NCBI GenBank assembly: GCA_029582165.1
Contig: CM055868.1
Location: 11,514,001-11,578,000 of the forward strand
Length of the DNA stretch: 64,000 nt
Direction of reading: 5' to 3'
Source of the DNA: Portulaca oleracea
Taxonomy: Eukaryota; Streptophyta; Magnoliopsida; Caryophyllales; Portulacaceae
Made by a program: the position numbers and the translations under genes. The notes under the pieces are model-generated. The model searched no databases. It saw nothing but the letters and a program-made list of their open reading frames with translations, and was not told the origin of the DNA. Below, piece after piece: positions 36,770 to 49,648 of this stretch (the stretch's first letter is position 1; every line of letters starts with the position of its first letter).

Positions 36770-38990
36770 TTGGTTTTGAAGACACACCAGAGCTTAAACT
36801 ATTTTTAGGTTTTAGAGAACTACGAGTTAGTAAGATTATTTTCCCTCCTAGACTAAATGCAGACTTGGATGCAACCGAACTAACTGGAATAGTAATAAGC
36901 AAGTCACGAGCCATAAGAGAAAGAACCGAATATCTTAAGGCATAACTATGCTAAAACACGAAAAATATCCAACTTCGTGTCTAGTCAAGTTTTGGCTCCT
37001 CCAAATACAAAATCAAGTTGTGATCGCCCCGTTTGTCGTCTTCTTCTACCAATAATGCTACCATAGTCATCAAAATATTGATTCTCGGAATCTCGTACAT
37101 GAAAGGAACCCACAATTGGGGAAGATGATAAGTGTTGTTTATACTCGTCGTACAAAGAACATAATCTATTCAACACATTATCTACCCATTCCGTGGCAAG
37201 ATCATCATCGAACAACTTATTGAAACAATACTCAACTTGATTTGGCATCTAGGATCGAGAATAACAGCACATGATAAATACAATTTGTATTCAGACCAAT
37301 ACTTATCAAATTTCCAAAGCATACTACTCGTCATCTTAACTAAAAATGGATAATGATCCCTAGAAGTCTCAAGCAAACGAAAATGAACCATCCATGCACC
37401 CTTGAAGTACACATTAGAGTTAGGGGTCTTAACCATAGTTATTAAAATCCGAATTCGGATCTATGATTTTATGATCTAAAAACTCTCGATCGATCCAAAT
37501 CTTATCAAAATCTTAAAATAGTTTGAATCATACAATCCTGGGTTGGTCTGAAAATTATGTGTTAGGATCGCAATACGATTCTACGATCCGATCCACGATC
37601 CTACGTGAATTTGATAATGTTCGCGTGCATTATCAACTTCAAATAAATTTTATATTAAAGTCATCCACCAAAATACAATTTAACATATTGCTTCATTTTT
37701 AATGAATATTTGGTAATATTTTATATATTATACAATATATTTTATATTTGCCTAATGTATTAGAATCTTACGATCTTAATCCGATTCTACGATTTTGATT
37801 CTAAGTATCCCTGTCGATCCTAATTAGAATCCTCATTCTAACAACCTTGGTCTTAACAACACTAAACATGCAATTTACATTATAAAACAAGTTCGAGAAC
37901 CTATGCAATGCCCCGACTTTCTCTCGCTCTTTGTTTAAAGGCAAATATTGTATCAATGATGAATTGGTAGACACCAAATGAACAAATACATTCTTGTAAT
38001 ATAGAATTTTATCACGCATCTTATATGTAGTGTTCCAACGAACTTGTATGTCCATACTCAACTTTCTTTTGACCTCAAGATGAAAAACTCTTTTAGCCCA
38101 TTCATAAAATTCCTTACTCCGATAAGGAGGCCTTGGTATTGATTACACCACATTTCAAATCTTATCTAAAAAACATCAACTAACTTTAACTCATCTTGTA
38201 CGATGAGATTCAGAATATGTGCACAACATCTAACGTGAAAGAATGCACAACTACTCACTAACCCATTCACTGGTAAGAGAAGTCTTCTCAAGTGACACAT
38301 CATCACATCATTGTACCTAACATTATCTATTGTAATAGATAAAATCTTACGTTCAATGTTCCACTAAAGTAACAAACATAAACACTTCATTTGCAATGTT
38401 TTCATCATCATGTGGAGGTGCCAAAGCCTTAAACCTAAGGATTCTTTGTTGTAATTACCAAGCACTATCAACAAAGTGGGTTATGACGCAATTATAATGT
38501 TGATTGTTGTAGTTTGACTTCCAATTATCTGTTGTCAAACATATCCTACCCGAAGCTTTCAACACCATATCTTTCACTTTATCTCTATCCTCCACATACT
38601 TATTTCTCTCTTAACAGTTGATCTACTAAATAGCACAAATAGGGGATCAGCTTTGGACATCTTCCTTCTAAAACCCATTTCTTCAATAGTAGCAAATGGG
38701 TTAGCTCCTTCTACAATATATAGTACTATTTCCTTTCAAAGCGCATGCATATCAAAACAAAGTCCCCACCATCATTTATAATCACCACCTAATTCCCCAA
38801 TTAGTATACCTGCAGGTCTATTTGGACAAATTTCTAAATGACGCTTCAAGTGAGAAGTGTCACTCTTAATGACAACATTCAAAACCAATTCACAATGCGT
38901 ACAGATAGTCGTATTCTTACCTTGTGCATTTCTCCCTTCCATAAGTTCCTTCCATAGTATATACCTCTTCTTTCTCTTGCGTTGTTGGGT
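36770..38990 (-). pseudogene. hAT transposase, BED-finger type, decayed
   Basis: Reading leftwards on the minus strand, a BED zinc finger comes first (about 38830-38950): CTHCELVL, then TSHLKRHLEIC. The RNase H-like core follows in pieces: VRWNTTYKMRDKILYYK near 38000-38040, a LHRFSNLFYNVN block near 37900, and WKFDKYWSEYKLYLSCAVILDPR near 37250-37330. The C-terminal dimerisation region lies near 36860-36940 with LSLMARDLLITIPVSSVASKSAF. The order is that of Ac-like (RICESLEEPER-type) transposases. Frames change many times and stops are frequent. A run with clear non-coding composition (37440-37850) splits the core, perhaps an insertion. Terminal repeats were not identified. Confidence 0.85.
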
Positions 38991-39001
38991 GGTATACTCA
39001 C

Positions 39002-39190
39002 TGTTGGGATTATTTCAAGAGTATAAGTGAATTATATGACATGAGAAATCATGTGGTATAAGTATAAGGATCATACATAAGTTTAACACGAGTTATATGA
39101 TCAACATAGACCAAGATAAGACCAGCACGGGTCATGTTGGCAACCAGAGAAAAAAATAAAGGCATCTGGGCTCAACACGGACCGTAGTAA
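39002..39190 (+). mobile_element. Copia LTR fragment
   Basis: It begins TGTTGGGATTATTTCAAGAG, close to the copia element 2 3' LTR start at 26095. It points towards, and abuts, the minus-strand copia coding fragment, so the junction is rearranged. Confidence 0.5.
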
Positions 39191-39467
39191 AGACCCTTTG
39201 CCATTCTCTAACTTATAGTATATGCACTTATCCGATTCATTGATTTTATACCCACTTGAAAGTTCTACTTCATCAAACTTTTGATGTAATTGCTTAAGTC
39301 CATATAAAGACCTTATAAGTTTACATACTTTCTTTCCTTCGGGTTGTTCCATATACATCTCCTCTTCTAGTTCTCCATTTGAGAATGTCGTCTTGACATC
39401 CATTTGATGGATTACTAGCTTATGGATGGTAGCTAAAGCCAACAATATATGTATTGAAACTATCCTA
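39191..39467 (-). pseudogene. Copia fragment, reverse transcriptase (left part)
   Basis: The minus strand reads RIVSIHILLALATIHKL, then a DVKT..SNGELEEEMYMEQPEG block and SLYGLKQ. It continues the reverse transcriptase of 50161-51060 across the CACTA element. It stops at the inverted LTR fragment before YVDD. Confidence 0.85.
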
Positions 39468-39486
39468 ACTCACTACAACAGAACAG

Positions 39487-39910
39487 GCCTGCGGCGACCG
39501 TTACTATCGGTCGCAAACGGGCTCTATCGGTCGCAGTAGAGGGCGGGCGACCGATATCAGCGACCGATACGTATTGGTAGCTGCATATCCGTCGTCTGAC
39601 GAACCGAGCGACCGATACCAATCGGTCGCCAAACTTGCGACCGATATCCGATGGGGCGACCGATACAGTATCGGTCGTTGCATATCGGTCGCCAATTTAG
39701 CGACCAATACTGTATCGGTCGCAAAGCATCCATCGCAAATTAGCGACCGATACACTATCGGTTGCCATGTATCAATCGCAAAATAGTGACTAATAATCAG
39801 CGACTGATACATATCGGTCGCAGATTATAATTTAAATTTTTTTGAAAAAATTCTGGATTAAATCGACTAGGTTATAATCATACTGTATTTGTCGAAATAT
39901 CGGTCGCTGC
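39487..39910. repeat. CACTA left subterminal repeats
   Basis: More than a dozen GCGACCGATA or TATCGGTCGC motifs in both orientations. In En/Spm such motifs bind TNPA. Confidence 0.85.
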
Positions 39911-39924
39911 TATTATTATATTAT

Positions 39925-39972
<48 letters not shown>

Positions 39973-39974
<2 letters not shown>

Positions 39975-40508
39975 ATATTGGATTCTAATAATCCCTACTA
40001 TCACAAATTGTATGGCAATAATCCCTACTATCATTTTGGATTCTGGTGGTCCAAAAAAAAATAAAATTGTATTGTAGTGGGACAAAATCGAGTGTATATG
40101 CTAAATATCATAGATTTTGTGTTGCATTTGATTCAAAAATTTGTATAACACTTTACCACGATTTTTAATGAATTTACAACATTTCTCCCTATTTTTTTCA
40201 AATTGTTTTCAATTTTTTGTGATTTTTTCAATTTTATTCCTTTTAAAAAATCATAATAATTGCTCGAAATCTCAAAAAAATAATTTAAAAAATGTTTTAG
40301 TAACTACACTTCGTTACCTATCTAGGGGTAGGAACCAAAAAAACAAAAACAATATGGGGTAGGTATGGAAAAAATAAAAAGAATGTGGTGATGGATTTGG
40401 TACCACTACAATACAATTTTATTTTTTTTTGGACCACCAGAATCCAAAATGATAGTAGGGATTATTTCCATACAATTTGTGATAGTAGGGATTATTAGAA
40501 TCCAATTT

Positions 40509-40511
<3 letters not shown>
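39973..40511. mobile_element. Foldback MITE in a TA microsatellite
   Basis: Arms of about 108 bp (39973-40081 and 40404-40511) are inverted copies, with GGATTCTAATAATCCCTACT and TTGGATTCTGGTGGTCC. TA runs lie on both outer sides (39927-39972 and 40512-40582). A single outer arm of the same family occurs at 51567-51607, also beside a TA run. Confidence 0.75.
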
Positions 40512-40585
<74 letters not shown>

Positions 40586-40772
40586 TCAATATTTTTCACC
40601 TATCAGTTTCATACATAACATACTTAAACATAAATAATATTAAACATTCATGCATAACTAAAAGTTCATACATATATATACATAGTTATAAGGAAGTTCA
40701 TATCTAAAATTCAAGCTAAGTTTCATACAATCCAAAAAAGTTCATAACTAAAAGTTCAAGGTAAGTTCATAA

Positions 40773-43010
40773 CTAAAAGTGCATAAGTTCAAGGTTGGGG
40801 AGGGAATTGCGGGGACCCTGATAAGTTAGATACTGAGATGGGGAAGAAGAACTACCGCCTTGTTGTTGATGTTGGACAACTTGTGTCAATTGAATTTGAA
40901 TCTGTGAGATGGCAGATGTGTGGGCAGCACGTTGATCCCGCATAATAGCATCAATGGACGGAGTTGCGCAGGGATGGCTCGAAGAAGAAGAACTACCCTG
41001 GGTAGTGGGTGGAGTATCATAGAAGTACGAGGTCGCACTCCCAAGACCATAGACAGGTTGGTCTTTGGGTTTGTACCCCCCTGCTAGTTGGAGGTATAAC
41101 TCCCTAGCTTCCCGACAGTTCTCAATTATGCCACGCTCCTCGCACTTTTGGCGAAAAGTTTCCTGCAAGCATTCATACATAAGTAGCAAACACAATACAA
41201 TCCAAACACACATAAAACATGCAGGGCCACACGCCGGAGTTCAAATACAATCCAAACACAACTTAAAAAATTCACGATCACACACCGGAGTTCAAATACA
41301 ATCCAAACACACATAAAACATGCACGGCCACTCGCCAGAGTTCAAATACAATCCAAACACAACTTAAACCATTCATGGCCACACGCCGGAGTTCAAATAC
41401 AATCCAGACACACATAAAACATGCACGGCCACTCGCCGGAGTTCAAATACAATCCAAACACACATAAAACATGCACGGCCACACGCCGGAGTTCAAATAC
41501 AATCCAAACACACATAAAACATGCACGGCCACTCGCCGGAGCTCAAATACAATCCAAACACACATAAAACATGCATGGCCACTCGCCGGAGTTCAAATAC
41601 AATCCAAACACAACTTAAACCATTCACGGCCACACGCCGGAGTTCAAATACAATCCAAACACAACTTAAAAAAATTCACGGCCACACGCCGGAGTTCAAA
41701 TACAATCCAAACACACATAAAACATGCACGGCCACTTGCCAGAGTTCAAATACAATCCAAACACAAATACAATCCAAACACACATAAAACATGCACGGCC
41801 ACTCGCCAGAGTTCAAATACACTCCAAACACACATAAAACATGCATGGCCACTCGCCGGAGTTCAAATACAATCCAAACACAACTTAAACCATTCATGGC
41901 CACACGCCGGAGTTCAAATATAATCCAAACACAACTTAAAAAATCCACGGCCACACGCCGGAGTTCAAATACAATCCAAACACACATAAAACATGCACGG
42001 CCACTCGCCGGAGTTCAAATACAATCCAAACACACATAAAACATGCACGGCCACTCGCCGAAGTTCAAATACAATCCAAACACAAGTTAATGTTTATGAA
42101 TATGTTTAAAGGAAACTTACAGCAAGCGTGGCATCATGTTCAGAACTCCACACTGGATTCCCCGCAGCATCTCGCCCACAGTGAATGTGAGCGTGGACTT
42201 TAGACAGGGTCATAAATTTGCCCTCGGCCATCTACAAATTAATATAGTAAATGTAAACAATTGCAATGGATACTTTCGTAATTAGTTAAACTATACCTAT
42301 AACTTTAATTTATTAATTGTGCCAATTTAGGATTCACCTGCTTCTTCATATAACTTGCTGCCGAAAAGCCGACGCGAGTTCTACAATTGGCGGAGTTTTC
42401 ATTGTTCCTGTTTGCTTTGGCGGCATTGGACCGCCGAATGAAATCCTCGGTTTGGGATTCCTCATCTATTGCATCACGATGCTCATCGCGTATATGAGGT
42501 ACAGGGTCCATCCTCTTCTTGGTCCTGACCTTGTACCTCGTATCAGAAGCCCGGTCGCACAATTTTGTGTGCCACCCACTAAACACAGCTCTTGTTAATT
42601 CTTCTTCCCACACATAATGTCGCTGTATAAAGTAATTTATTAGTGATTAGTTAAACGACTATTACATAAAAGAAAATCATGGACCCAATTTGCATAATTA
42701 CTTACATAGAAATCTAACCACAAATTTGTTTTCTCGTCTTTGGACCATTGGGAAGCAGGCTTTGGATTTGGGTGGCCACGAAGTTGCCCTCCAACAAACC
42801 GTGCTAAACGGGGATCGGCGAACCTATACAATCGTTACGCAAAAAAACAAATAAAGTTATTAAAACCAATGCTAAATCACTGTACATAGGATTTTATGTG
42901 ATCATCTTACCAATCCTCCCCCCGTTCAAGTCTTACACGGTTGGGTATAATGCAGGGTCGATCGAAGCAGCTCTTTGCCAAATGCTATGTTGTTGTCTCC
43001 CCCTAATATA
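40773..43010 (-). CDS. TNPA-like CACTA protein (Transposase_24 type), spliced
   Basis: At least five exons can be traced on the minus strand, with consensus splice sites: about 42910-43005 (RAASIDPALYPTVRLERGEDW), 42706-42823 (RFADPRLARFVGGQ), 42338-42622, 42121-42231 and 40773-41162. The 42338-42622 exon has KANRNNENSANCRTRVG, close to the NR-rich start of the plant Ptta/En-Spm Transposase_24 family. The next exon begins MAEGKFMTLSKVHAHIH. The last is Gln/Ser-rich, with a possible coiled coil around SAISQIQIQLTQVVQ. In En/Spm this second product binds the subterminal repeats. No stop interrupts the traced exons, unlike the neighbouring TNP2 gene. The true start was not fixed. Confidence 0.7.
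41178..42090. repeat. 50-bp minisatellite inside a TNPA intron
   Basis: About 17-18 units share GCCGGAGTTCAAATACAATCC. Two variants alternate: one with ACATAAAACATGCACGGCCACTC, the other with ACTTAAACCATTCACGGCCACAC. The array fills the intron 41163-42120. Confidence 0.9.
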
Positions 43011-43051
43011 ATAGTTAATATCGGGTAAAATCAAAACACAAATTAGTTCCA

Positions 43052-43052
43052 A

Positions 43053-43120
<68 letters not shown>
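43052..43120. repeat. (TA)n microsatellite
   Basis: A TA run with one interruption lies between the two CACTA genes. Confidence 0.9.
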
Positions 43121-43245
43121 AAAATGGCATGCGTACGAGTAGAATGCATTGGCTTCAACTAAGTACATGAAAAATTTGAACCAAGTTGTGAATATAATAA
43201 AAGTTCAATGACTAGTAATGTATATTGACAAGATAATAGAATTCA

Positions 43246-46200
43246 CTACTCATACTCCTCTTCATCGTCACTACTAATAATCTCGGTACAAATAGGGTCT
43301 AACATCTTATCCTCCTCTATTCTCACTCCCTCTTCCCCCATAATGGATTCATTAGCATCATCGTTCATGGCTTCCTCATCACTTAAGTCATCTCGAACTT
43401 CGATTTGGTCCTCATCAATGCCAGATAGTGTTGAAGGATTTTCAGTGCTATCCTCTTGATATGCGGCATCATCAATGTCGTCAATCGTTGACCTCGGCTT
43501 TCTGATGAGTGTTGCCCACCACTGGTTTCTATCTCGCCTTGTACTAGGATAATGAGTATAAAACACTTGCATTGCTTGGGATGCCGGCACGAATGGTTCA
43601 TATACTTGATATCGTTTTGTGTGGTTCACATCCACGAGATTGTAATGCTCATGTTTGTTCAAACCATGGACGGAGTCAAACCAATCAACTTTGAACAAAA
43701 CAACTTTGTAATTTCCAAATCTTCCTAAGTATTCCAACTGAATCACTTCTTGGAGCGTCCCATAGAAGTCTACCCCGTGCATTCCTTTGACATATACCCC
43801 AGAGTTGGCGTTCGACTTTCCTTGTCGTTGGACTTGGAAATTGTAGTTGTTAATGTAGTAATGGTTCCACCAACGCACATTTTTGTTGGGACCGTAGGCT
43901 AACGCTCGAATAAAGTCATTCGCTTCATTTGAGTTGATAGCCTACATAATATAATTTTAGCAAAGTCGTCAACTTCAAGTGGACAACATTATGATAATTG
44001 AAGTAGAATATTACTAATTCAATCAAACTTGATCCATGACCTTTCGTTTAAACCATTCGGGAAATTGTTTCCCAAATTTGCTCCACAAATCCCCTATTTG
44101 TGTGCGTGGATGTGATAGGCACATGTCTTCTTCAAATTGCCTTTCAACAAATAATTTAAGGTGTTAACTAGGTAATTAGTTACATGGAGCATGTACATAC
44201 ACATAGCGGCTTGCAATCGTACATACCTTTCATACTTTTCCAACAAGTCGCTATTTGAAAGAACATATGCATGCGCTGCAACAAACTCTTGTTGGCTGAG
44301 ATACCTCTTTTGACCCTCACTAGGCGCATATCCAATGTTTGAGGAAAACACATCAGGGAGGGGTTCGTTAACATCGTTAACATGTTTCACATCAGCGCAT
44401 GCGTTTCTTTTAAGTTCCCAAGACTTAGTTTGAACTTCGGTGGCAAAATATGCATCACAGAAGTTTGCTATCTCCTCTGTTAGGTATGCATTGCAGATAG
44501 ACGATTCTACTCGTGCCTTGTTCCCCACTTTTTTCTTTAAATGGTGCAAAAATCTACAACATTTTACAAGTAACAAACATTGATGTTTCCTTAAGATACA
44601 TAATTCATCTCATAGTAACTATGAAAGATATGTAAGTTTAGTTGTACCTTTCAAAAGGATACATCCACCTATACTGCACAGGTCCTCCCATCGCTGCTTC
44701 ATAAGGAAGATGTACTGGAAGGTGTTCCATGACATTGAAGAAGGCAGGGGGAAATATCATTTCCAACTTACATATAACTTCCGGTATATTTCTCTCTAAC
44801 CGGATCATGTCACTCACCTTTACATTAGAAGCACATAAATCTCTAAAGAACTGGCTGAGTTAAGTCAATGGCTTCCAAACTTTTTGAGGAAGTAGCTCCT
44901 TGGTTGCAATTGGTAACAACCTCTCCAAGAAAACATGACAATCATGGCTCTTCAACCCATGCAACTTTGAATTTTTGGGATCGACACATCTGCTCAGATT
45001 GCTCGCATAGCCATCAGGGAGTTTGAGGCCTTTCAACCACTCACACAAGGCCTTAACCTCTTCTTTACCCATTTGATAGGGAGCGTTCGACATAGTTTCG
45101 GTGCTAGTCCCATCTTGATGATGAGTTTTTTGAATGTTTAGCCGACGGCACTTGCAATGGGTGGCTTGGTCCCTACGCGAGTTCTTATCATCCTTGGTCT
45201 TGCCTTTGACACTCATGATGGTATTCAACACTTGATCAAATACATTCTTCTCAACATGCATGACATCCAAGTTGTGTCGGATTTTAAGATCTTTCCAATA
45301 CGGAAACTCCCAAAATATGCTTCTCTTGTTCCAATTGTGAAACTCTAAATAACCATCAACACGGTTATGCTATTCTGTGGAGCTCGGGAAATTACATACA
45401 CGATCCCAAATTTGTTCCCCACTCAATCGAGGGGGTGGAGGTGAATTTTCTTCCTTATTCTTTGAGATAGCGCTCTTATTTTTTCGAAATGGATGGTTCT
45501 CTGGGAGAAATTGTCTATGACAATCGAACCAAGAATGTTTCCTACCATGTTGTAGCCATCTAGCCTTTGTGTTCTCCATACAGTAGGGACAAGACATTTT
45601 CCCCGCTGTGGTCCAACCAGAGAGCATTCCATATGCCGAAAAATCACATATGGTCCACAACACGGATGCCTTCATTTTAAAATTTTGCTTCTTGGAGACA
45701 TCATATGTGTCAATTCCAACCTCCCATAAATGTTTCAACTCACGGTTGCAAGTAGACATCAAGATTGCCCTTTGGACTTTTCAGCCCAGGAATTAACAGA
45801 GTCAGAAACAAGTACTGTTTCTTCATGCACAACCAAGGCGGCAAATTATATGGAGTTGCAATCACCAGCCAACATGAGTACGTCTGACCGAAACTGCCGA
45901 AAGGTGCAAAACCATCTGTGCATAGCCCCGACCGTACGTTTCGGGGTTCGGACGCAAATTCCTTATGAAGGGCATCAAAATGCTTCCACGCTTCACTATC
46001 ACACGGATGAACCATAGTTCCATCATCACGTGCATTCACTGAGTGCCACCTCATGTGCTCCGCAGATGTCTTAGTTGCATACAATCTTTGCAACATCGAC
46101 CCGATTGGGAAGTAAATCAATTGCTTGTGTGCAATGCGTTTCCCACGCAACGTCGTTTTAGCATACCTATCGGCTCCGCATTGGTCACACTTATCTAAGT

Positions 46201-46900
46201 CAGCTTTCTCCTTCCAAAACAACATGCACCCATTGGGACACGCATCGATTCTCTCATGTGGAAGTTCTAAAGCACCAAGCAATTTCTTCGCTTGATAGTA
46301 GGTGTCTGTCATCTCATTGCCAGGGGAACATATGTCTTTCATTAACGCTAACAGACTGTCCACGGCTTTATTTGGGAGATTGTACTCACATTTTATGTTA
46401 ATCATCCGTGAGACAACCGACAACAAAGACATGTCGTTACCTTCATACAAAGGCTTTTTGGAGGCATCGAGCATTTCTAAGAACTTCTTAGTCCCTTCCT
46501 CTGGCTCATCTTCCCTCGTACCATCACCGCAGCTCAAAGGCATATGGCCCATGGCATCGGTGATCATTTCTTGCATACTGTTGACACCTCCAGTACTAGA
46601 AGATCCATAAACCACAGTGTTAACAGTTTGACCACTACCCTCGAGAGTGGCAAAACTCTCCCCGTGACTTATCCAAACATGATAATTTGGCCGAAAGCCG
46701 TGTTTGTACAAATGTAGCTTCACAATATCCTCGTCAATGTACTTCAAGTTTTTGCATTTGCTACAAGGACACCTAAGTTTACCCAAACTACTCCATTGTT
46801 TTGCAACAGGTATAAATTCTTCATTCACCCTACGTACGAATTCCACACTAAGATGTTCACCATCATGTCTTTCATACATCCATTTTCTACTACTCTCCAT
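43246..46900 (-). pseudogene. CACTA TNP2-type transposase, disrupted
   Basis: The first exon opens with a transposase-associated domain (ESSRKWMYERHDGEHLSVEF, then CPCSKCKN and HLYKHGF). The Transposase_21 core follows: CPNGCMLFWKE, CDQCGADRY, MRWHSVN, MVHPCDSEAWKHFD and LCTDGFAPFG. Just after GNLDVYLQP, near 45745, a frameshift occurs. The frame resumes with RELKHLWEVG. In-frame stops follow at about 45370 (after FPSSTE) and 44860 (after VWKPLT). Between them lies NLDVMHVEKNVFDQV. The DUF4218 region (44580-44860, with FPPAFFNVMEHLPVHLPYEA) and the DUF4216 region (43246-43878, ending in an acidic tail) complete the usual order. All standard domains are present but it is not translatable as one protein. 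Confidence 0.9.
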
Positions 46901-47122
46901 TATGTATTAAGTTGCATACAATGTATATATCATTGTAAGGGATTAAGTCACAATTAATTAAAGCAAATACATAATTTCCATGAATATAATGTATGTCATT
47001 ATTTATTGTTAATAAATATATCATGTTTCATTGAATTTCAACTAAACTTTTATGACTATCAATTAAAACTTCAAGTACACTTTTTTTTGACATCTACAAC
47101 TAAGTTATGTCACCAGTCAAGA

Positions 47123-47767
47123 GGATCCTGCTATTATACAAGTAGAGTGTGTTTGTTCCTGTTAATCTATGATTGAAAATGACTTTCATGAGTCGTATCG
47201 ACTCTCCTTTATTTGTCTGGTTCACCAAAAAGTAGCGCAATCTCAGCAGTGAAATTGCGCGAGGTCTATAGTGCTTTAGGAGTGAGAAACGTATCAGATT
47301 CAGTACAATGGAGTGTTTCTATTATGCAGCCTGGTGGGCAACAAGACAAGGTGGGAATGAGAGAGAAACTTATAGTAAAGGGTCTAATAGAAATCGTGTT
47401 GGGCTTTCTTGCATGTAAGATTCATAGATCCTTCAAAGCATCGTGTCTTACTTTGATGGACCTATGAATCTTACATGCAAGAAAGCCCAACACGATTTCT
47501 ATTAGACCCCTTACTATAAGTTTCTCTCTCATTCCCACCTTGTCTTGATGCCCACCAGGCTGCACAATAGAAACACTGCATTGTATTGAATCTTAGACGC
47601 TTCTAACTCCCTAAACACTATAGAGCTCGCGCAATTTCACTACTGAGATTGCGATACCTTTTGGTGAACTAGACAAATAAAGGAGAGTCGATACGACTCG
47701 TGATAGTTATTTTCAACCATAGATTTTCAGGTCACAAACACACTCTACTTGTACACTAACAGGATCC
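47123..47767. repeat. Long hairpin 1 in CACTA 5' half
   Basis: Arms 47123-47440 and about 47453-47767 are near-perfect inverted copies of about 315 bp, with a loop of about a dozen bases. Matching parts include GTATCGACTCTCC and GAAAGCCCAACACGATTTCT. It has no open frame of its own that is credible. Confidence 0.9.
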
Positions 47768-47978
47768 AAACTCAACCTCTTTTCATGACATCTACAATTA
47801 AGATACTAGAACTATAAATTAACCCACTTACTACTATAAACTACCATGACTAATAACCTATATTGAGTACTTAAGTTACTAAATGGATGTGACATAATTA
47901 ATAATAATTAATGTCTACATTTGGAGTTATGAGTAATTAAGTTAGAAATTAGGTTAGATTAGCAACAAGTTTACGCTA

Positions 47979-48336
47979 CCAACTTCGTTGGATAACTTAA
48001 TCAAAGGCAAGTCTCTAAATGCCAATTCAACCTTGTTGTGATGAACAAGTTTTCGGAGTTATATGTACGGGTAATCAACCGATTGTGACGTAGCAAATGT
48101 CGATCGTTTTACATTTGGCATCCCAACCACCTTTCAAAAGAACACCCAATAAAACAAGATTGAGTTCTTGGGTGTTCATGTTAAAATTGGTTGGGATGCT
48201 AAAAATAACGATCGACATTTGATACATCACAAGCGGTTGATCACCCGTACATATAACTCTGACAACTTGTTCATCACAACAAGGTTGAATTGGCATTAAG
48301 AGATTTGCCTTTGATTAAGTTATCCAACGAAGTTGG
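47979..48336. repeat. Long hairpin 2 in CACTA 5' half
   Basis: Arms of about 170 bp begin CCAACTTCGTTGGATAACTT and pair with the complement ending at 48336. The loop lies at about 48150-48167. Confidence 0.9.
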
Positions 48337-48486
48337 CAGTCGCGTAAATTCATTCCTAATCAAACATAATAACTAACTCACTTACTAATAACTACCAAAA
48401 TCATCCAAACTCGACATTTTTTTATGACATCTACAACTAAGCTACTTAAATGGTTGTTGAGTACTTACGTGGCAACTTGTTGTTGA

Positions 48487-48690
48487 TTACGTAAATGGAC
48501 GTGACATAATTATTTACAATTTATGTCTTCATTTGGAGTTATAAGTAATTAAGTTAGCAATTAGGTTGGGCTAGCAAAAAATTTACGCTACCAACTTTAT
48601 AGGCTAACTTAAATAAGTTAACCAACGAAGTTGGCAGCCGTGTAAATTTGTTCCAAACCAAACATAATAACTAACTCACTTATTATTTAT
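48487..48690. repeat. Partial duplicate of 47884-48400 without hairpin core
   Basis: The flanks of hairpin 2 (GTGACATAATTA, GAGTTATAAGTAATTAAGTTAG, TTACGCTACCAACTT and ACCAACGAAGTTGGCAG) are repeated here. Only about 25 bp of each arm remains. Confidence 0.75.
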
Positions 48691-48899
48691 TAATAACTAC
48701 CAAAACCATTCATAATCAACAACAACTTGTAACATATAAAACTAACCCACTTAAATTTGAATAATCATAAACATTCTCAAGAATTATTATAACTTCATTT
48801 AACTAAATATTTAATTAAACTTAATTTATAACTAAATTAATTTAACTTAACTACCCAAACATATACAATCAATTAACCCTACCCATAGCCCTAACCCAT

Positions 48900-49640
48900 A
48901 CAAATTAAACATCCTACAATTAATTAAACTAATTATTCATAACCTTGTAAACCCTAAACATCAATATTCTAACTTTAATTTCAAGCCATAACATATAATA
49001 AACTATAAGCATTCATAATAAACCCTTCAAATTTACATTCAAAACATACACTATTCTAAATTTGAATTTCAAACCAAAACCAACTTAAAATTACTTAACT
49101 AAATTACTCAAATACAACAACATATATGAATTTTACAATTATGAATCAACAATTTCAACAACATATACTTTTACATTAACGAACAACAATATTCTAACAT
49201 TAATTTCAAGCCCTAACAACATAATACAATAATAAATTATAAGAATTCATAATAAACCCTAAAAATTTACATTCAAAACATACATTATTCTAAATTTGAA
49301 TTTCAAATCATAACCAAACTAAAATTACTCAAGTAAATTACTCAAATTCACTCTAAAAATTTACATTCAAAACACAATTCTAAATCCAATTTCAAACCCT
49401 AATCTTGACTAACATTAAACACTACCCTAAATTTGAATTTCTAACCATAACGACACTAAAATTACTCAAATAAATTACTCTAATACAACAATATATATGA
49501 ATTTTAAAATTAAACATCAACAATTTAACATCATATACTCTTACTTTACTAACCAACAATAATCTAACTTTAATTTCAAACTCTAACATTCTAATACTAT
49601 AATAAACTCCAAACATTCATAATCTACAAAATTAAATTTT
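48900..49640. repeat. Diverged AT-rich tandem repeats
   Basis: Blocks such as CTAAATTTGAATTTCAAA, ACAACATATATGAATTTT and ATTCATAATAAACCCT recur about every 200 bp for three to four units, inside the CACTA element. Confidence 0.6.
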
Positions 49641-49648
49641 ACAATTAG

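Noticed and set aside
41471..42039. Repetitive plus-strand open frames of 80-150 codons
   Set aside because: They are produced by the 50-bp minisatellite in an intron on the other strand; the unit length does not preserve a frame.
47213..47467. 84-codon frame in hairpin 1
   Set aside because: It covers one arm of the inverted repeat and has no family resemblance.
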